A DNA stretch of 26,978 bases, taken from Desulfobacterales bacterium (GTDB lineage: Bacteria > Desulfobacterota > Desulfobacteria > Desulfobacterales > UBA5852). The position numbers and the translations under genes were made by a program. Positions 6,595-15,416 of the stretch are shown one piece after another; within the stretch, counting starts at the first letter, position 1, and every line of letters starts with the position of its first letter. The notes beneath the pieces are model-generated. The model had not been told where the DNA came from, made no database searches, and saw only the letters and a program-made list of their open reading frames with translations. The stretch is from positions 1 through 26,978 of the forward strand of contig JASJBQ010000032.1 of NCBI GenBank assembly GCA_030066455.1. Reading direction: 5' to 3'.

Positions 6595-8025
6595 ATGATC
6601 CAAACGGCGGAAGTCATCAAACTGCGATCCGCGTCACGCATATTCGAACGGCAGCGGGCGGCCAGCCGGAAAAGGCCCTACCTGCCCGTTTCCGAACGCC
6701 TCGAACTTCTCGACAAGCTGGAATCGGTGCTCATCGCAAACCAGGATGCCATCGCCGAGGCCATCGCCAAAGATTTCGGTCATCGGTCGCATCACGAAAC
6801 CAGAATCCTTGAAATTTTTCCCTTGATCTCCGGACTGCGTCACACCCGCCGTCGTTTGAAAAAGTGGGTGAAACCCCAGCGGCGGCATGTTTCGCTGCAT
6901 TTTGCCGGCGCCCGCAACCGCGTGATTCCTCAGCCCAAGGGAGTCGTCGGTATTATCGCCCCCTGGAACTATCCGCTTTTTTTGGTGATCAGCCCGCTGA
7001 CCAGCGCGCTGGCGGCCGGCAACCGCTGCATGATCAAAATGGCCGCCAATTCCCAGCGCCTCTGCACGCTTCTCCACAGTTTGTTCCGCCGTGTCTTTGC
7101 GGAAGACCAGGTTGCCGTTCTGCCGGGGGTATCCGCCCATGAGTTTACACCTCTGCCCTTCGACCACCTCATCTACACCGGCTCCCCGGCCTCGGGGCGC
7201 ACCGTCATGCAAACGGCTGCCGAAAACCTGACGCCGGTTACACTTGAGCTGGGCGGCAAATCCCCTACCATCGTTTGTGACGATTTCGACATCACCACTG
7301 CGGCGGAGCGGATTCTGCAGGCCAAATTCATGAACGCGGGGCAGACCTGCGTCGCCCCGGACTACCTATTTCTGCCCGCGTCCAAGCTGACGGCGTTCAT
7401 CGAGGCGGCCCGACGCATCGTTCCCGCCCGTTATCCGCGGCTGGATGCGAACGATTACACATCGATTGTCGACGCCAAAAGTTACCAACGACTCAAGGTG
7501 CTCCTGGAGGATGCCCGCAAGCGGGGCGCCGAGATTATCGATCTGATTCCCGGGGCCGTCGCGGATGACGATGCGCGGCGTATGCCCCCCACCCTGGTCA
7601 GCGGCGTCAATGACGAGATGGCCGTGATGCAAAACGAAATATTCGGGCCCATTCTTCCCATCATGACCTTCCGCCGACTGGATGAAGTGCTGGCCTACGT
7701 CAACGCCCACGAAAGACCGCTGGCACTCTATCTATTCACCCGTGACAAGGATCGCCGTGAAAGCGTCGTGCTGCAGACCATGTCCGGCGGTGTCAGCATC
7801 AACGATTGTGCCATGCATGTGGCCCAGCACGACATGCCGTTTGGCGGGGTCGGCAACAGCGGTATGGGACATTATCACGGCTTCGAGGGATTTTTGGAAT
7901 TCTCGAAGCTCAGGCCGGTTTTCGAGCAGGCCGCCAGGCCGTTGGGAGCGGCTTTTCTCTATCCGCCCTACGGTCGTGTTTTTGAACGTGTATACAACCT
8001 ATTGATCCGGCTGCGCTGGATCTGA
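6595..8025 (+). CDS. Coniferyl-aldehyde-dehydrogenase-type aldehyde dehydrogenase
   Basis: 476 residues, full length for the family. Visible catalytic elements are Asn125 (PWNYP), Glu218 (LELGGKS) and Cys252 (GQTCVAPDY); the last motif and the length match CalB-like coniferyl aldehyde dehydrogenases, which oxidise aromatic or long-chain aldehydes with NAD(P). The cofactor-ribose loop, usually KPSE, reads KMAA at about 148-151, so the Glu that commonly binds the adenine ribose is absent; this may affect NAD versus NADP use. The C-terminal 25 residues are hydrophobic and basic and might touch a membrane. The substrate cannot be told from sequence. The start has GGAG 9 bases upstream. It is followed by an MlaC-like gene, with no obvious functional link. 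Confidence 0.88.
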   Translation: MIQTAEVIKLRSASRIFERQRAASRKRPYLPVSERLELLDKLESVLIANQDAIAEAIAKDFGHRSHHETRILEIFPLISGLRHTRRRLKKWVKPQRRHVSLHFAGARNRVIPQPKGVVGIIAPWNYPLFLVISPLTSALAAGNRCMIKMAANSQRLCTLLHSLFRRVFAEDQVAVLPGVSAHEFTPLPFDHLIYTGSPASGRTVMQTAAENLTPVTLELGGKSPTIVCDDFDITTAAERILQAKFMNAGQTCVAPDYLFLPASKLTAFIEAARRIVPARYPRLDANDYTSIVDAKSYQRLKVLLEDARKRGAEIIDLIPGAVADDDARRMPPTLVSGVNDEMAVMQNEIFGPILPIMTFRRLDEVLAYVNAHERPLALYLFTRDKDRRESVVLQTMSGGVSINDCAMHVAQHDMPFGGVGNSGMGHYHGFEGFLEFSKLRPVFEQAARPLGAAFLYPPYGRVFERVYNLLIRLRWI

Positions 8026-8114
8026 AACGAATGTGGCCGCGCCGTCTGTAACGGCCAGTTGCCACGGGGGTAGGCGTCTTCAAATCATTCCCTTCGATAG
8101 TTGTTCTTTGTGTC

Positions 8115-8687
8115 TTGATCGCGCCGGGACTTGTTTTACCCGCGCTTGCAGACGACGGTGCGCTGGATACCCTCAGGTCGACGATTGACGAGGGAATCAC
8201 GATCCTGGACGATCCCGAGCTGGTTGGCACGGACGGCTGGGCGGATAAGGAGGAAAAACTCTGGCGATTGTCGGAGCGGCTTTTCGACTATCCGGCCATG
8301 TCCCGGTTGGTGTTGGGATCATACTGGGACGAGCTCACCCCGCCGCAGCAGGAGGCGTTTTACGTCGCTTTCACCGGGTTCCTGCGTCGCGCTTACGTAC
8401 CGCGCCTTCTGGAGCGCTACAGCGGCCAAAGGCTCTATTACGAAGGCGAGCGGATTGTGTCGCCATCCAGGGCTGTCGTGGGGGCCTACGTTATGTGGAT
8501 GGAGCGCAAAGTCCCCTTTAATGTCCATATGCTCCGACGCCAGGAAGGCTGGAAGATTTACGATATCAGCACCATGGGCGTGAGTGCCATCAAAAACTAT
8601 CGGGCCCAGTTTCGCTGGCTGCTCCTAAGCGGCACCCTTGACCAATTGATCGCCCGGTTGAACGAACGGTCCAATCCCGCCTCCTGA
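8115..8687 (+). CDS. MlaC/Ttg2D-like phospholipid-binding periplasmic protein, start codon unclear
   Basis: 190 residues from a TTG at 8115. The body matches the toluene-tolerance Ttg2/MlaC family: FDYPAMSRLVLGSYWDELTP, then a helix with a conserved aromatic-rich run, then KVPFNVHMLRRQEGWKIYDI, which is typical. MlaC shuttles phospholipids between the outer membrane and an inner-membrane MlaFEDB complex. The frame stays open upstream to a stop at 8049, and residues coded from about 8070 would form a proper signal peptide (a Lys, then a hydrophobic core ending ALA-DD). No ATG, GTG or TTG lies in that extension, so the start is either the unusual TTG, which cuts the signal peptide short, or was lost by mutation. 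No mla transporter genes are adjacent. Function is assigned at family level only. Confidence 0.75.
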   Translation: MIAPGLVLPALADDGALDTLRSTIDEGITILDDPELVGTDGWADKEEKLWRLSERLFDYPAMSRLVLGSYWDELTPPQQEAFYVAFTGFLRRAYVPRLLERYSGQRLYYEGERIVSPSRAVVGAYVMWMERKVPFNVHMLRRQEGWKIYDISTMGVSAIKNYRAQFRWLLLSGTLDQLIARLNERSNPAS

Positions 8688-8712
8688 GCGTGAATCCGAC
8701 GCCAACCGGTGT

Positions 8713-9528
8713 TCACCCCTTGCCCCCGCCCATCAGCATGGCGAGATGGTCGCTCATCCCGCCGCAGTTGTTCTGGGCCCAGCCACCATCCACCGGAAGC
8801 ACCACGCCACTGATATAGCCGGCCAAGTCGGATCCGAGAAACAGGCAGGCCATGCCAATGTCCGCCGGCGTACCCAGCCGGCCCAGGGGAACCCCTGCTG
8901 CGGTTTGGGCTCGGGTCTCAGGGTCGGGGGCCAGACGGGCCATGCCCTCCGTGCCGTCGATGGGGCCCGGAACGATGGAGTTGATCCGCACCCCGTGACC
9001 GCCCCACTCGAGGGCCAGCGTGCGTGTGATCATATCCACGCCGGCCTTGGCGGCGCAGACGTGAATCTGGGCCTGCATCGGTATGAAGGCCTGAGGCGCG
9101 GATATGTTGATAACGCTGCCCCCGGGTTTTCGCAGACAGGGAAAGACGGCCTTCATGACATGGAAGGTGCCGCGCAGGTCGATGTCGACGACGGATTTGA
9201 AACCGTTGACCGACAGGCTTTGCGCGAATGCGGGGAAATTGCCGGCCGCGCCGGAAACGACCACGTCGAATTCGCCCCAGCGGTCGTGCACGTCATGGAT
9301 ACCGGCGGCCAGCGCTTCATAATCGCGCACGTCAGCGGCAAATCCCGCGGCCTCCGCACCCAAATCCTTTAGGGCCGCCACGGTGGCGTCCACTTTGGTC
9401 GAATTGCGGCTGGCCACGGCGACGCGGGCGCCACGGGCCGCAAAACACTCCGCCACGCCGCGATTGATGCCGCTGGTGCCCCCAACGACCACGACCGTCT
9501 TTTGGCTGAAGTCCAGTTCCGGGGTCAT
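8713..9528 (-). CDS. Short-chain dehydrogenase/reductase, 2,4-dienoyl-CoA reductase type
   Basis: 271 residues. The Rossmann nucleotide-binding loop is at 16-24 (GGTSGINRG), the structural NxAG-like element at 93-96 (GAAG), Ser143 is in place, and the active-site Lys is 161. The residue normally Tyr in YxxxK is Val157 (HVCAAKAG). Loss of that Tyr, together with this surrounding motif, is characteristic of dienoyl-CoA reductases (DECR) and relatives, which reduce 2,4-dienoyl-CoA with NADPH during oxidation of unsaturated fatty acids. The start is strongly supported by AGGAGG with a 5-base spacer. It is on the opposite strand to the MlaC-like gene. The exact substrate is not determined by the sequence. 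Confidence 0.85.
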   Translation of the reverse strand: MTPELDFSQKTVVVVGGTSGINRGVAECFAARGARVAVASRNSTKVDATVAALKDLGAEAAGFAADVRDYEALAAGIHDVHDRWGEFDVVVSGAAGNFPAFAQSLSVNGFKSVVDIDLRGTFHVMKAVFPCLRKPGGSVINISAPQAFIPMQAQIHVCAAKAGVDMITRTLALEWGGHGVRINSIVPGPIDGTEGMARLAPDPETRAQTAAGVPLGRLGTPADIGMACLFLGSDLAGYISGVVLPVDGGWAQNNCGGMSDHLAMLMGGGKG

Positions 9529-9580
9529 TCAAACCTCCTTTAGGGATAAAGCCGCGCTTAATTGCTGATGCCCGCCAATC

Positions 9581-9607
9581 AAAAGGTCCGCCACGGTCCG
9601 GTGGCGG
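9581..9607 (-). terminator. Probable rho-independent terminator after the exported unknown protein
   Basis: Read on the minus strand, CCGCCAC (9607-9601) pairs with GTGGCGG (9594-9588) across a 6-base loop. After three bases there is a run of four T (9584-9581). It lies between the stop of the 9677-10285 gene and the SDR gene. Confidence 0.45.
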
Positions 9608-9676
9608 GCCGGCTTGTGCTGGACGGGCGCCGGAAAGACCATGCCCACCGGGCAGACCCTGTGAACGCTTCGGCCT

Positions 9677-10285
9677 TCACCATTGGCCGGTTTGGCGGAC
9701 GGCCTTTTTCAGGGCCACCCTCAGCCCGGCCGGCGTCCAGCCGGGGGTGCCGATTCGTGTCTGGTATTCGCGCAGCACGGCGGTCAGAATCTCATATTGC
9801 GCGGCCCGGCCTTCGAAGCCCAGTGAATCCGCACGGAGGTACCATTTTCCGTCTCGCTGGACGATACGCATGGCGCCATTTTCCTGGATAACGGCATATT
9901 CGCGTCCACGGGGCGCAGGTTGCTTTGCCGCTAGCGCCCGGTAGGTGCTCAGTGGGATTTTATCCGGAAGGTTGAACGCGGGGACCCCGGCTTCGGGTTC
10001 ATCCCGCCCGAATTTTTCCCATTCGGCTTGCCCGTAAACCGCGGTGTATTTTTGCCGGAAATCGTTGCTGGCCGCCAGGCAGGTGATGAACGTGCGGATA
10101 AAGCCGATCTGGTCCGGTTGTCCCACGATAACCCCCAGGGCCTGGTCCGGGTCGGCGCGAAAGAGGGCATCGATATACTGACGGTAGGCCTGCCCGGGGC
10201 TTGAGGCCCCCGTGGCCGACAGCGAAGCGGCCGTTACGGCGAGAACGACCAGAAGGACGCTGGTGCTTAGGATGAACGGTTTCAT
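9677..10285 (-). CDS. Exported protein of unknown function
   Basis: 202 residues starting at the ATG at 10285. Residues 1-28 form a signal peptide (MKP, hydrophobic core, cleavage near ATGA-SS). The mature part begins with a helix-rich YRQYIDALFRADPDQALGVI, and about residues 120-150 contain EYAVIQENGAMRIVQRDGKWYL, a beta-hairpin resembling NTF2-like or DUF4878-type periplasmic proteins, but I cannot assign a family. I chose 10285 because the frame upstream of it is basic, Cys/His-rich and lacks a signal peptide, while this Met begins one. Its ribosome-binding site is poor. It is divergent from the PilZ protein gene at 10470. Confidence 0.7.
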   Translation of the reverse strand: MKPFILSTSVLLVVLAVTAASLSATGASSPGQAYRQYIDALFRADPDQALGVIVGQPDQIGFIRTFITCLAASNDFRQKYTAVYGQAEWEKFGRDEPEAGVPAFNLPDKIPLSTYRALAAKQPAPRGREYAVIQENGAMRIVQRDGKWYLRADSLGFEGRAAQYEILTAVLREYQTRIGTPGWTPAGLRVALKKAVRQTGQW

Positions 10286-10469
10286 CAGGGGATCTATTAG
10301 CAGTTCTGATTTGTGATGACAAAGGAAATGCCGGCATGGGGGGCGCTCATCCATCGTGATCACCCTGGAAAAGCCCGCCAGGTGGCGGCAGCCATTTCTG
10401 GGCCTCACCGTGCGGGGGCACGCCAAACGGCGCTTGCGCTCGGACGCCGCTTTGATTAATAGTTAGCCC

Positions 10470-12149
10470 ATGCAATGCCCGAAATGCGGAGCCACCATCA
10501 GCGGGGATCAGAACTTCTGCGGCGGCTGCGGCCATCAGCTGAAGAATGTCTGCTCCGGTTGCAGCAGCATCAATCCCCCCTTTTTTAAATTCTGCGGTCA
10601 GTGCGGTCGAAACCTGGCGGATATCGGTACCGTCATGCTTGATCGGGCCGGCTTGATGATCGAGACCGATGCCGCCGCATCGGACCTGCTCGACCCTCAA
10701 GCCGGCGGCCTTACGGGCAAGCCCTTCACGCTCTTTATCGATGTCGACGACCTGGTGCTTTACTATTCCCACTGGAACGAGCTGATCCGCTCCGGCCGTC
10801 GCCAGAATCTTGAAATCGTCCTCCGCCCCACCCGTGACGCCGAGATTCATGCCCAGCTCGTATTGTGCCTGTTGGGCGATCCGTCCGACGAGGGGGTCCG
10901 CGTCCGCATGGAAATCGGCGACGTCAGCGACCGCCGGCAAATCCTGCAGGCCCTGCAGGAAAAACAGGACCTGCTCGAAATCATCACTTCCCTGGCGGCA
11001 ATATCGAAACCGCCTCTCAGCGGCGCGGGAGGCAAGACCATCGGCGGCGTGCTTGAAAAAATCGGTTTGATCTCGGAGGGCGATTACGGGTTTATTGACC
11101 GGATCGACGCGGCGCGCAGGCTTGTGGTTTCCGAGTTTCAGTGGCGTGCCGCCAAGATGCCGCCGGAAAAGACGCACCCAGATATCGCGATTGGCCTCAA
11201 GCGCCTGCGGCCCGTCCTCGCAAAGCTCCTCAAGGGCCGGCTCTATGTCGTCGAGGACATGCAGGCGCTATCGGCCCCGGAGCGCCAGACCTGGCAATTC
11301 TGGCGTCGCTGGGAGACGGGGGCCGTCTTGTGCCAGATGATTCATCAGCGGCAGCAGCCGGTCGGCATCGTCGGCCTGGCCAAGACGACGCCCGGCCGTT
11401 GGTCGCCAGCGGCCATCCTCCTGGTCCGGCTGGCAGGGCGGCTCATCGCAGATACACTGCCCCAGGCCCGGACCGGTCGTGCAGTGATCAAGCAGGCGCC
11501 GGCCGTGGCCGCCAAGTCACCCTCTGCGCTCAAACCGCAAAAAACCCCGGCGTTCATCGATGTCGAGGAAATCGAGGTCATCATCGATGAAGCAGACGAG
11601 GTCCGCCAGGCCGGTCCGCCGTCGGACCGCATGGAGATACACGCCGACGGCGAAAGCGGGGCTGCCGGCGGGCTGCGTCTTTTCGCCGCCGATGGCGCCG
11701 ACTATCAGCTGACCTGTCCGAAATGCGGGCGCCAGGAAACCGTGGCGCCGTCGATATTCGAGAAGATGGGTGCGGTGCTGCGGGTCAACTGCCCCTGCCA
11801 GTGCTCCTTTCGCATCCTGCGCGAAATGCGGCACACTTTCCGGAAAGCGGTCCAGCTGGACGGTCTCTTTGCCCAGGATATGAGTCACCTCAACAAAATG
11901 GCGGTCGTCAACGTCTGGGGCCCCATGCTGGTGACGAACATTTCCAAGACAGGTTTGAAATTTACGGCCGAGAAGGCCTCGCTGCTGCACCTGGAAGACC
12001 GGGTCCACCTGCGGTTTTATCTGGACAACAGCAGCAAGACCCTCATCAAGAAATCGGCTCTGGTGAAATCCATCAGGGGCGATACGGTGGGGTGTGAATT
12101 TCTGGGCTCGGACCGCTACGACGTCACCCTCGGTTTTTATTTTCTCTAG
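10470..12149 (+). CDS. Zinc ribbon - PAS - GAF - zinc ribbon - PilZ protein (putative c-di-GMP effector)
   Basis: 559 residues. Residues 1-47 are a double zinc ribbon (Cys 3, 6, 17, 20 and 28, 31, 42, 45). Residues about 50-155 look PAS-like (LDRAGLMIETDAAASDLL). Residues about 165-330 look GAF-like, and about 335-410 is a low-complexity linker. Residues 416-445 hold another Cys-rich ribbon (CPKCG and CPCQC). The C-terminus is a PilZ domain: R454-x-x-x-R458 and NISKTG at 490-495 match the RxxxR and (D/N)xSxxG motifs that bind c-di-GMP. It has no membrane segment or signal peptide, so it is probably cytoplasmic. It may sense a signal through PAS/GAF and act according to c-di-GMP. No diguanylate cyclase lies in the window. 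PAS and GAF calls are weaker than zinc ribbon and PilZ. Confidence 0.8.
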   Translation: MQCPKCGATISGDQNFCGGCGHQLKNVCSGCSSINPPFFKFCGQCGRNLADIGTVMLDRAGLMIETDAAASDLLDPQAGGLTGKPFTLFIDVDDLVLYYSHWNELIRSGRRQNLEIVLRPTRDAEIHAQLVLCLLGDPSDEGVRVRMEIGDVSDRRQILQALQEKQDLLEIITSLAAISKPPLSGAGGKTIGGVLEKIGLISEGDYGFIDRIDAARRLVVSEFQWRAAKMPPEKTHPDIAIGLKRLRPVLAKLLKGRLYVVEDMQALSAPERQTWQFWRRWETGAVLCQMIHQRQQPVGIVGLAKTTPGRWSPAAILLVRLAGRLIADTLPQARTGRAVIKQAPAVAAKSPSALKPQKTPAFIDVEEIEVIIDEADEVRQAGPPSDRMEIHADGESGAAGGLRLFAADGADYQLTCPKCGRQETVAPSIFEKMGAVLRVNCPCQCSFRILREMRHTFRKAVQLDGLFAQDMSHLNKMAVVNVWGPMLVTNISKTGLKFTAEKASLLHLEDRVHLRFYLDNSSKTLIKKSALVKSIRGDTVGCEFLGSDRYDVTLGFYFL

Positions 12150-12259
12150 CCGCCAAGCGCCACCTTGCATTTTCACGGCGCAGCCCTTCCCGGTGCAAGT
12201 TGCCAATTGACGCAGCGGGCGCGACGAGCGGCCTGAATTCCCGCGCCATAAAAGCCAAA

Positions 12260-15200
12260 TCAACTTTGGGCGTTCAACGAGGGGGAATGGTCCTTGGCGA
12301 TGAGCATATAGATGGACGGAATGACGAACAGGGTGAAGAGCGTTCCGATGGCCATGCCGCCCACCAGTACGAGGCCGATCGAATTGCGGGCCGCTGCACC
12401 GGCCCCGGTAACGAGCACGAGCGGGAAATGCCCGGCGATGGTGGCGCCGGTGGTCATGAGAATCGGTCGCAGCCGGGTCAGGGCGGCTTCGCGCACGGCC
12501 ACGCGCTTGGCCACGCCCTGCTCCTGGAGGTTGTTGGCGAATTCGACGATGAGGATGCCGTTTTTGGAGACCAGTCCCACCAGGGTGACCAGACCGACCT
12601 GGGAGTAGATGTTGAGCGTCGTGGTCCAGCCCCGGGTCCAGAAGGGAATGCCGGGATCGGGCATCTGGAGAAAGGTGAAGACCAGCGCGCCGAACATGGC
12701 CAGGGGCACCGACCCGGCCAGAATCACGAACGGGTCGCGGAAGCTGTTGAACTGCGCAGCCAGCACCAGGAAGATGAGGATTACCGCCAGACCGAAGGCC
12801 TGAATGAACGTATTGCCCTCGGTGCGCAGCTGGCGCGACTCCCCCGTATAATCGAGAATATAGCCCTTGGGCAGAATTTTGGCCGCCTCGTCTTCCAGGA
12901 ACCGAAGGGCTTCGTCCAGCGGGCGCACGGCCACCCCGCTGATGGAAACGGCGTTGAGCTGCTGGAAGCGGTTCAGTGAGCGCGGCACCGTGGTGTTCTC
13001 GATGGCGGCCACTGTGCTCAAGGGCACCAGCTGGCCGGCCGGGCCGGTGATATAAATGCCTTTCAACTGATCCGGATTGAGACGTTCCTGCCGTTTGATC
13101 TGGGGAATCACCTTGTAACTGCGGCCGTCGATATTGAAGCGGTTGACGAAGTTGCCCCCCACCATGGAGGCCAGATCGGCGCCCACCTGTTGGAGGTTGA
13201 GACCCAGATCGGCAACCTTGTCACGGTCGATCACCAGGCGCGATTGGGGTTGGTCGATTTTGACGTCGATGATCGGCGGAAAGGCGAACATGCCGCTCTG
13301 CATCGCTTTGAACTGAATCTGCCGGGCGAATGAAAGAATCTGCTCGGGTTCGGCCGTGGCCGTGAGAAAGAACTCCACCGGGAACTGGCCGCCCCCCGGC
13401 AGGGCCGGCGGGGTGACCGGAAACATGCGGATACCCGGGATCTGCATGAGGCCGTACTGCACCTCCGGCAGGATTTCAAAGACCGTGCGGGCGCGCTCCC
13501 CCCAGGGTCTGACCACCATGCCCCCGAAGCCGGAGGAGGGGGAGGTGACCTGGAAAGTGAATTCGGTTTCGGGGACGCCCATGAATACTTCGTTGGCGGC
13601 GGCGGCGGATAGACTGGTCTGATCCAGGGTGGCGTTGGCGGCGGCATCGATAATGCCGAAAATAACGCCCTGGTCTTCGGTGGGCGCCAGTTCCTTGGCC
13701 GACATGATGAACATGGGAACCGTCAGGAGGCTTACCCCGAACCAGACCAGATAGACCGCGGGCCGGGCATCGAGGGTGATGTCCAGGGCACGTCCGTAGA
13801 AGCTGCGGATGCGGTTGAACAGCCGGGACACGTGGCCGGCAAAACCCCTATCGGACATACCTTCCCGCAGCAGCTTGGCGGACATGACCGGCGATAGCGT
13901 CAGGGCCACCACGCCGGATATGACCACCGCGCCGGCCAGGGTAAAGGCGAACTCCCGGAAGAGGGAGCCGGTCAAACCGCCCTGCAGCCCGATCGGGGCG
14001 TAGACGGCCGCCAGGGTGATCGTCATGGCGATCAGTGGCCCGATCAGTTCGCGGGCGCCCAGCAGGGCGGCATCGGCGGGGGTCTTGCCCTCGCTCAGGT
14101 GGCGTTCGACGTTTTCGACCACGACGATGGCATCGTCCACCACCAGTCCCACCGAAAGAACGATGGCCAGCAGGGTCAGCAGGTTGACCGTGAAGCCGAA
14201 GGCCTGCATCAGGAAAACCGCGCCGATGAGCGACAGTGGAATGGCCACCACGGGAACGATGGCCGAGCGGATCGAGCCCAGAAAGAGAAAGATGATCATC
14301 ACCACGATGAGCAGGGTTTCACTCAGGGTTTTGATGACTTCGCGGATGGCATTGCGGATGTAGTTCGTGGCATCGTAGGCGATGCGGGCATCCATGCCGC
14401 TGGGCAGCTGCTCCTGGATGGATTTCATGGCCACCTGCACCCGGTCGATGACGTCCAGGGAGTTGGCGTTGGGAAGCGGCCAGATGCCCATGAAGACGGC
14501 CGTCTGCCCTGAAAAGCGCACCTCGGTGTCATAGTCTTCGGCCCCCAGGACGACATCGGCGATGTCCTTCAGACGCACGATGGCACCGCCCTCCTGCTTG
14601 ATGACCAGGCGCTTGAATTCGTCGACGGAGCGCAGGTCGGTATCGGCCACCAGATTCACCTGGACCAGGGCACCCTTGGTGCGGCCCACCGCCGCCAGAA
14701 AATTGTTGGCGGCCAGCGCTTCGCGGACCTGGACCGGGCTGATGTTGAGGGCGGCCATGCGCTCGGGTTTGAGCCAGATGCGCATGGCAAAGGTGCGCGC
14801 TCCTAAAATGTCGGCCCGCTGTACGCCTTCCAGGGCGGAGAGCTGCGGCTGCACGATACGCACCAGATAGTCGGTGATTTCGTTCTGTTTGAGCACATCG
14901 GAGGTGAAGCTCAAATAGGCCGAGGCGAAACGGCTGTCGGCGGATTCGACGTTGATTTCCGGCACCTCGGCTTCCGGGGGCAGATCGCCGCGCACCTGGT
15001 CGACTTTGGCGCTGATTTCGGAAAGGGCCTTGATCGGGTCGTAATTCAGTTTGAGGCGCACGGTGATGGTCGAAAGACCAAGAGCGCTCTGGGACTGGAT
15101 GTAATCGATGCCGTCGGCCGCGGCAATGGAGCGCTCCAGCGGGGTGGTGATAAAACCCCGCACGAGGTCGGCGCTGGCACCGACGTAAACGGTCGTGACG

Positions 15201-15337
15201 GTGACCGCCGCATTGTCGCTGCGGGGATACTGGCGGACATTGAGGGAGAAGATGGCCTGAAGCCCGGCGATGATGATCAGAAGGTTCACCACCAGGGCCA
15301 GGACGGGGCGGCGAATAAATAGGTCGGTAAATTTCAT
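12260..15337 (-). CDS. RND-family multidrug efflux permease (HAE-1)
   Basis: 1025 residues, full length for an AcrB/MexB-type pump. Residue 1-33 (FIRRPVLALVVNLLIIIAGL) is the standard first membrane helix. The two TM4 proton-relay acidic residues are Asp401 and Asp402 (VGLVVDDAIVVVENV), and the conserved TM10 Lys is present in LVSKNGILIVEFAN near the C-terminus. Its N-terminal pattern is closest to MexI/MexK-like pumps. It forms a trimer in the inner membrane and exports amphiphilic compounds by proton exchange. The adaptor gene lies 79 bases upstream on the same strand. No outer-membrane TolC/OprM gene is adjacent, so a channel encoded elsewhere is likely. Substrates cannot be read from sequence. 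Confidence 0.95.
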   Translation of the reverse strand: MKFTDLFIRRPVLALVVNLLIIIAGLQAIFSLNVRQYPRSDNAAVTVTTVYVGASADLVRGFITTPLERSIAAADGIDYIQSQSALGLSTITVRLKLNYDPIKALSEISAKVDQVRGDLPPEAEVPEINVESADSRFASAYLSFTSDVLKQNEITDYLVRIVQPQLSALEGVQRADILGARTFAMRIWLKPERMAALNISPVQVREALAANNFLAAVGRTKGALVQVNLVADTDLRSVDEFKRLVIKQEGGAIVRLKDIADVVLGAEDYDTEVRFSGQTAVFMGIWPLPNANSLDVIDRVQVAMKSIQEQLPSGMDARIAYDATNYIRNAIREVIKTLSETLLIVVMIIFLFLGSIRSAIVPVVAIPLSLIGAVFLMQAFGFTVNLLTLLAIVLSVGLVVDDAIVVVENVERHLSEGKTPADAALLGARELIGPLIAMTITLAAVYAPIGLQGGLTGSLFREFAFTLAGAVVISGVVALTLSPVMSAKLLREGMSDRGFAGHVSRLFNRIRSFYGRALDITLDARPAVYLVWFGVSLLTVPMFIMSAKELAPTEDQGVIFGIIDAAANATLDQTSLSAAAANEVFMGVPETEFTFQVTSPSSGFGGMVVRPWGERARTVFEILPEVQYGLMQIPGIRMFPVTPPALPGGGQFPVEFFLTATAEPEQILSFARQIQFKAMQSGMFAFPPIIDVKIDQPQSRLVIDRDKVADLGLNLQQVGADLASMVGGNFVNRFNIDGRSYKVIPQIKRQERLNPDQLKGIYITGPAGQLVPLSTVAAIENTTVPRSLNRFQQLNAVSISGVAVRPLDEALRFLEDEAAKILPKGYILDYTGESRQLRTEGNTFIQAFGLAVILIFLVLAAQFNSFRDPFVILAGSVPLAMFGALVFTFLQMPDPGIPFWTRGWTTTLNIYSQVGLVTLVGLVSKNGILIVEFANNLQEQGVAKRVAVREAALTRLRPILMTTGATIAGHFPLVLVTGAGAAARNSIGLVLVGGMAIGTLFTLFVIPSIYMLIAKDHSPSLNAQS

Positions 15338-15416
15338 GCGCTTTGTTCAGGGGGCGCCGTTACGCCCATCGGGATTTCCTGGTGCGGTGCTGACCGGGTG
15401 CCCTCAAGGCCGGCCG

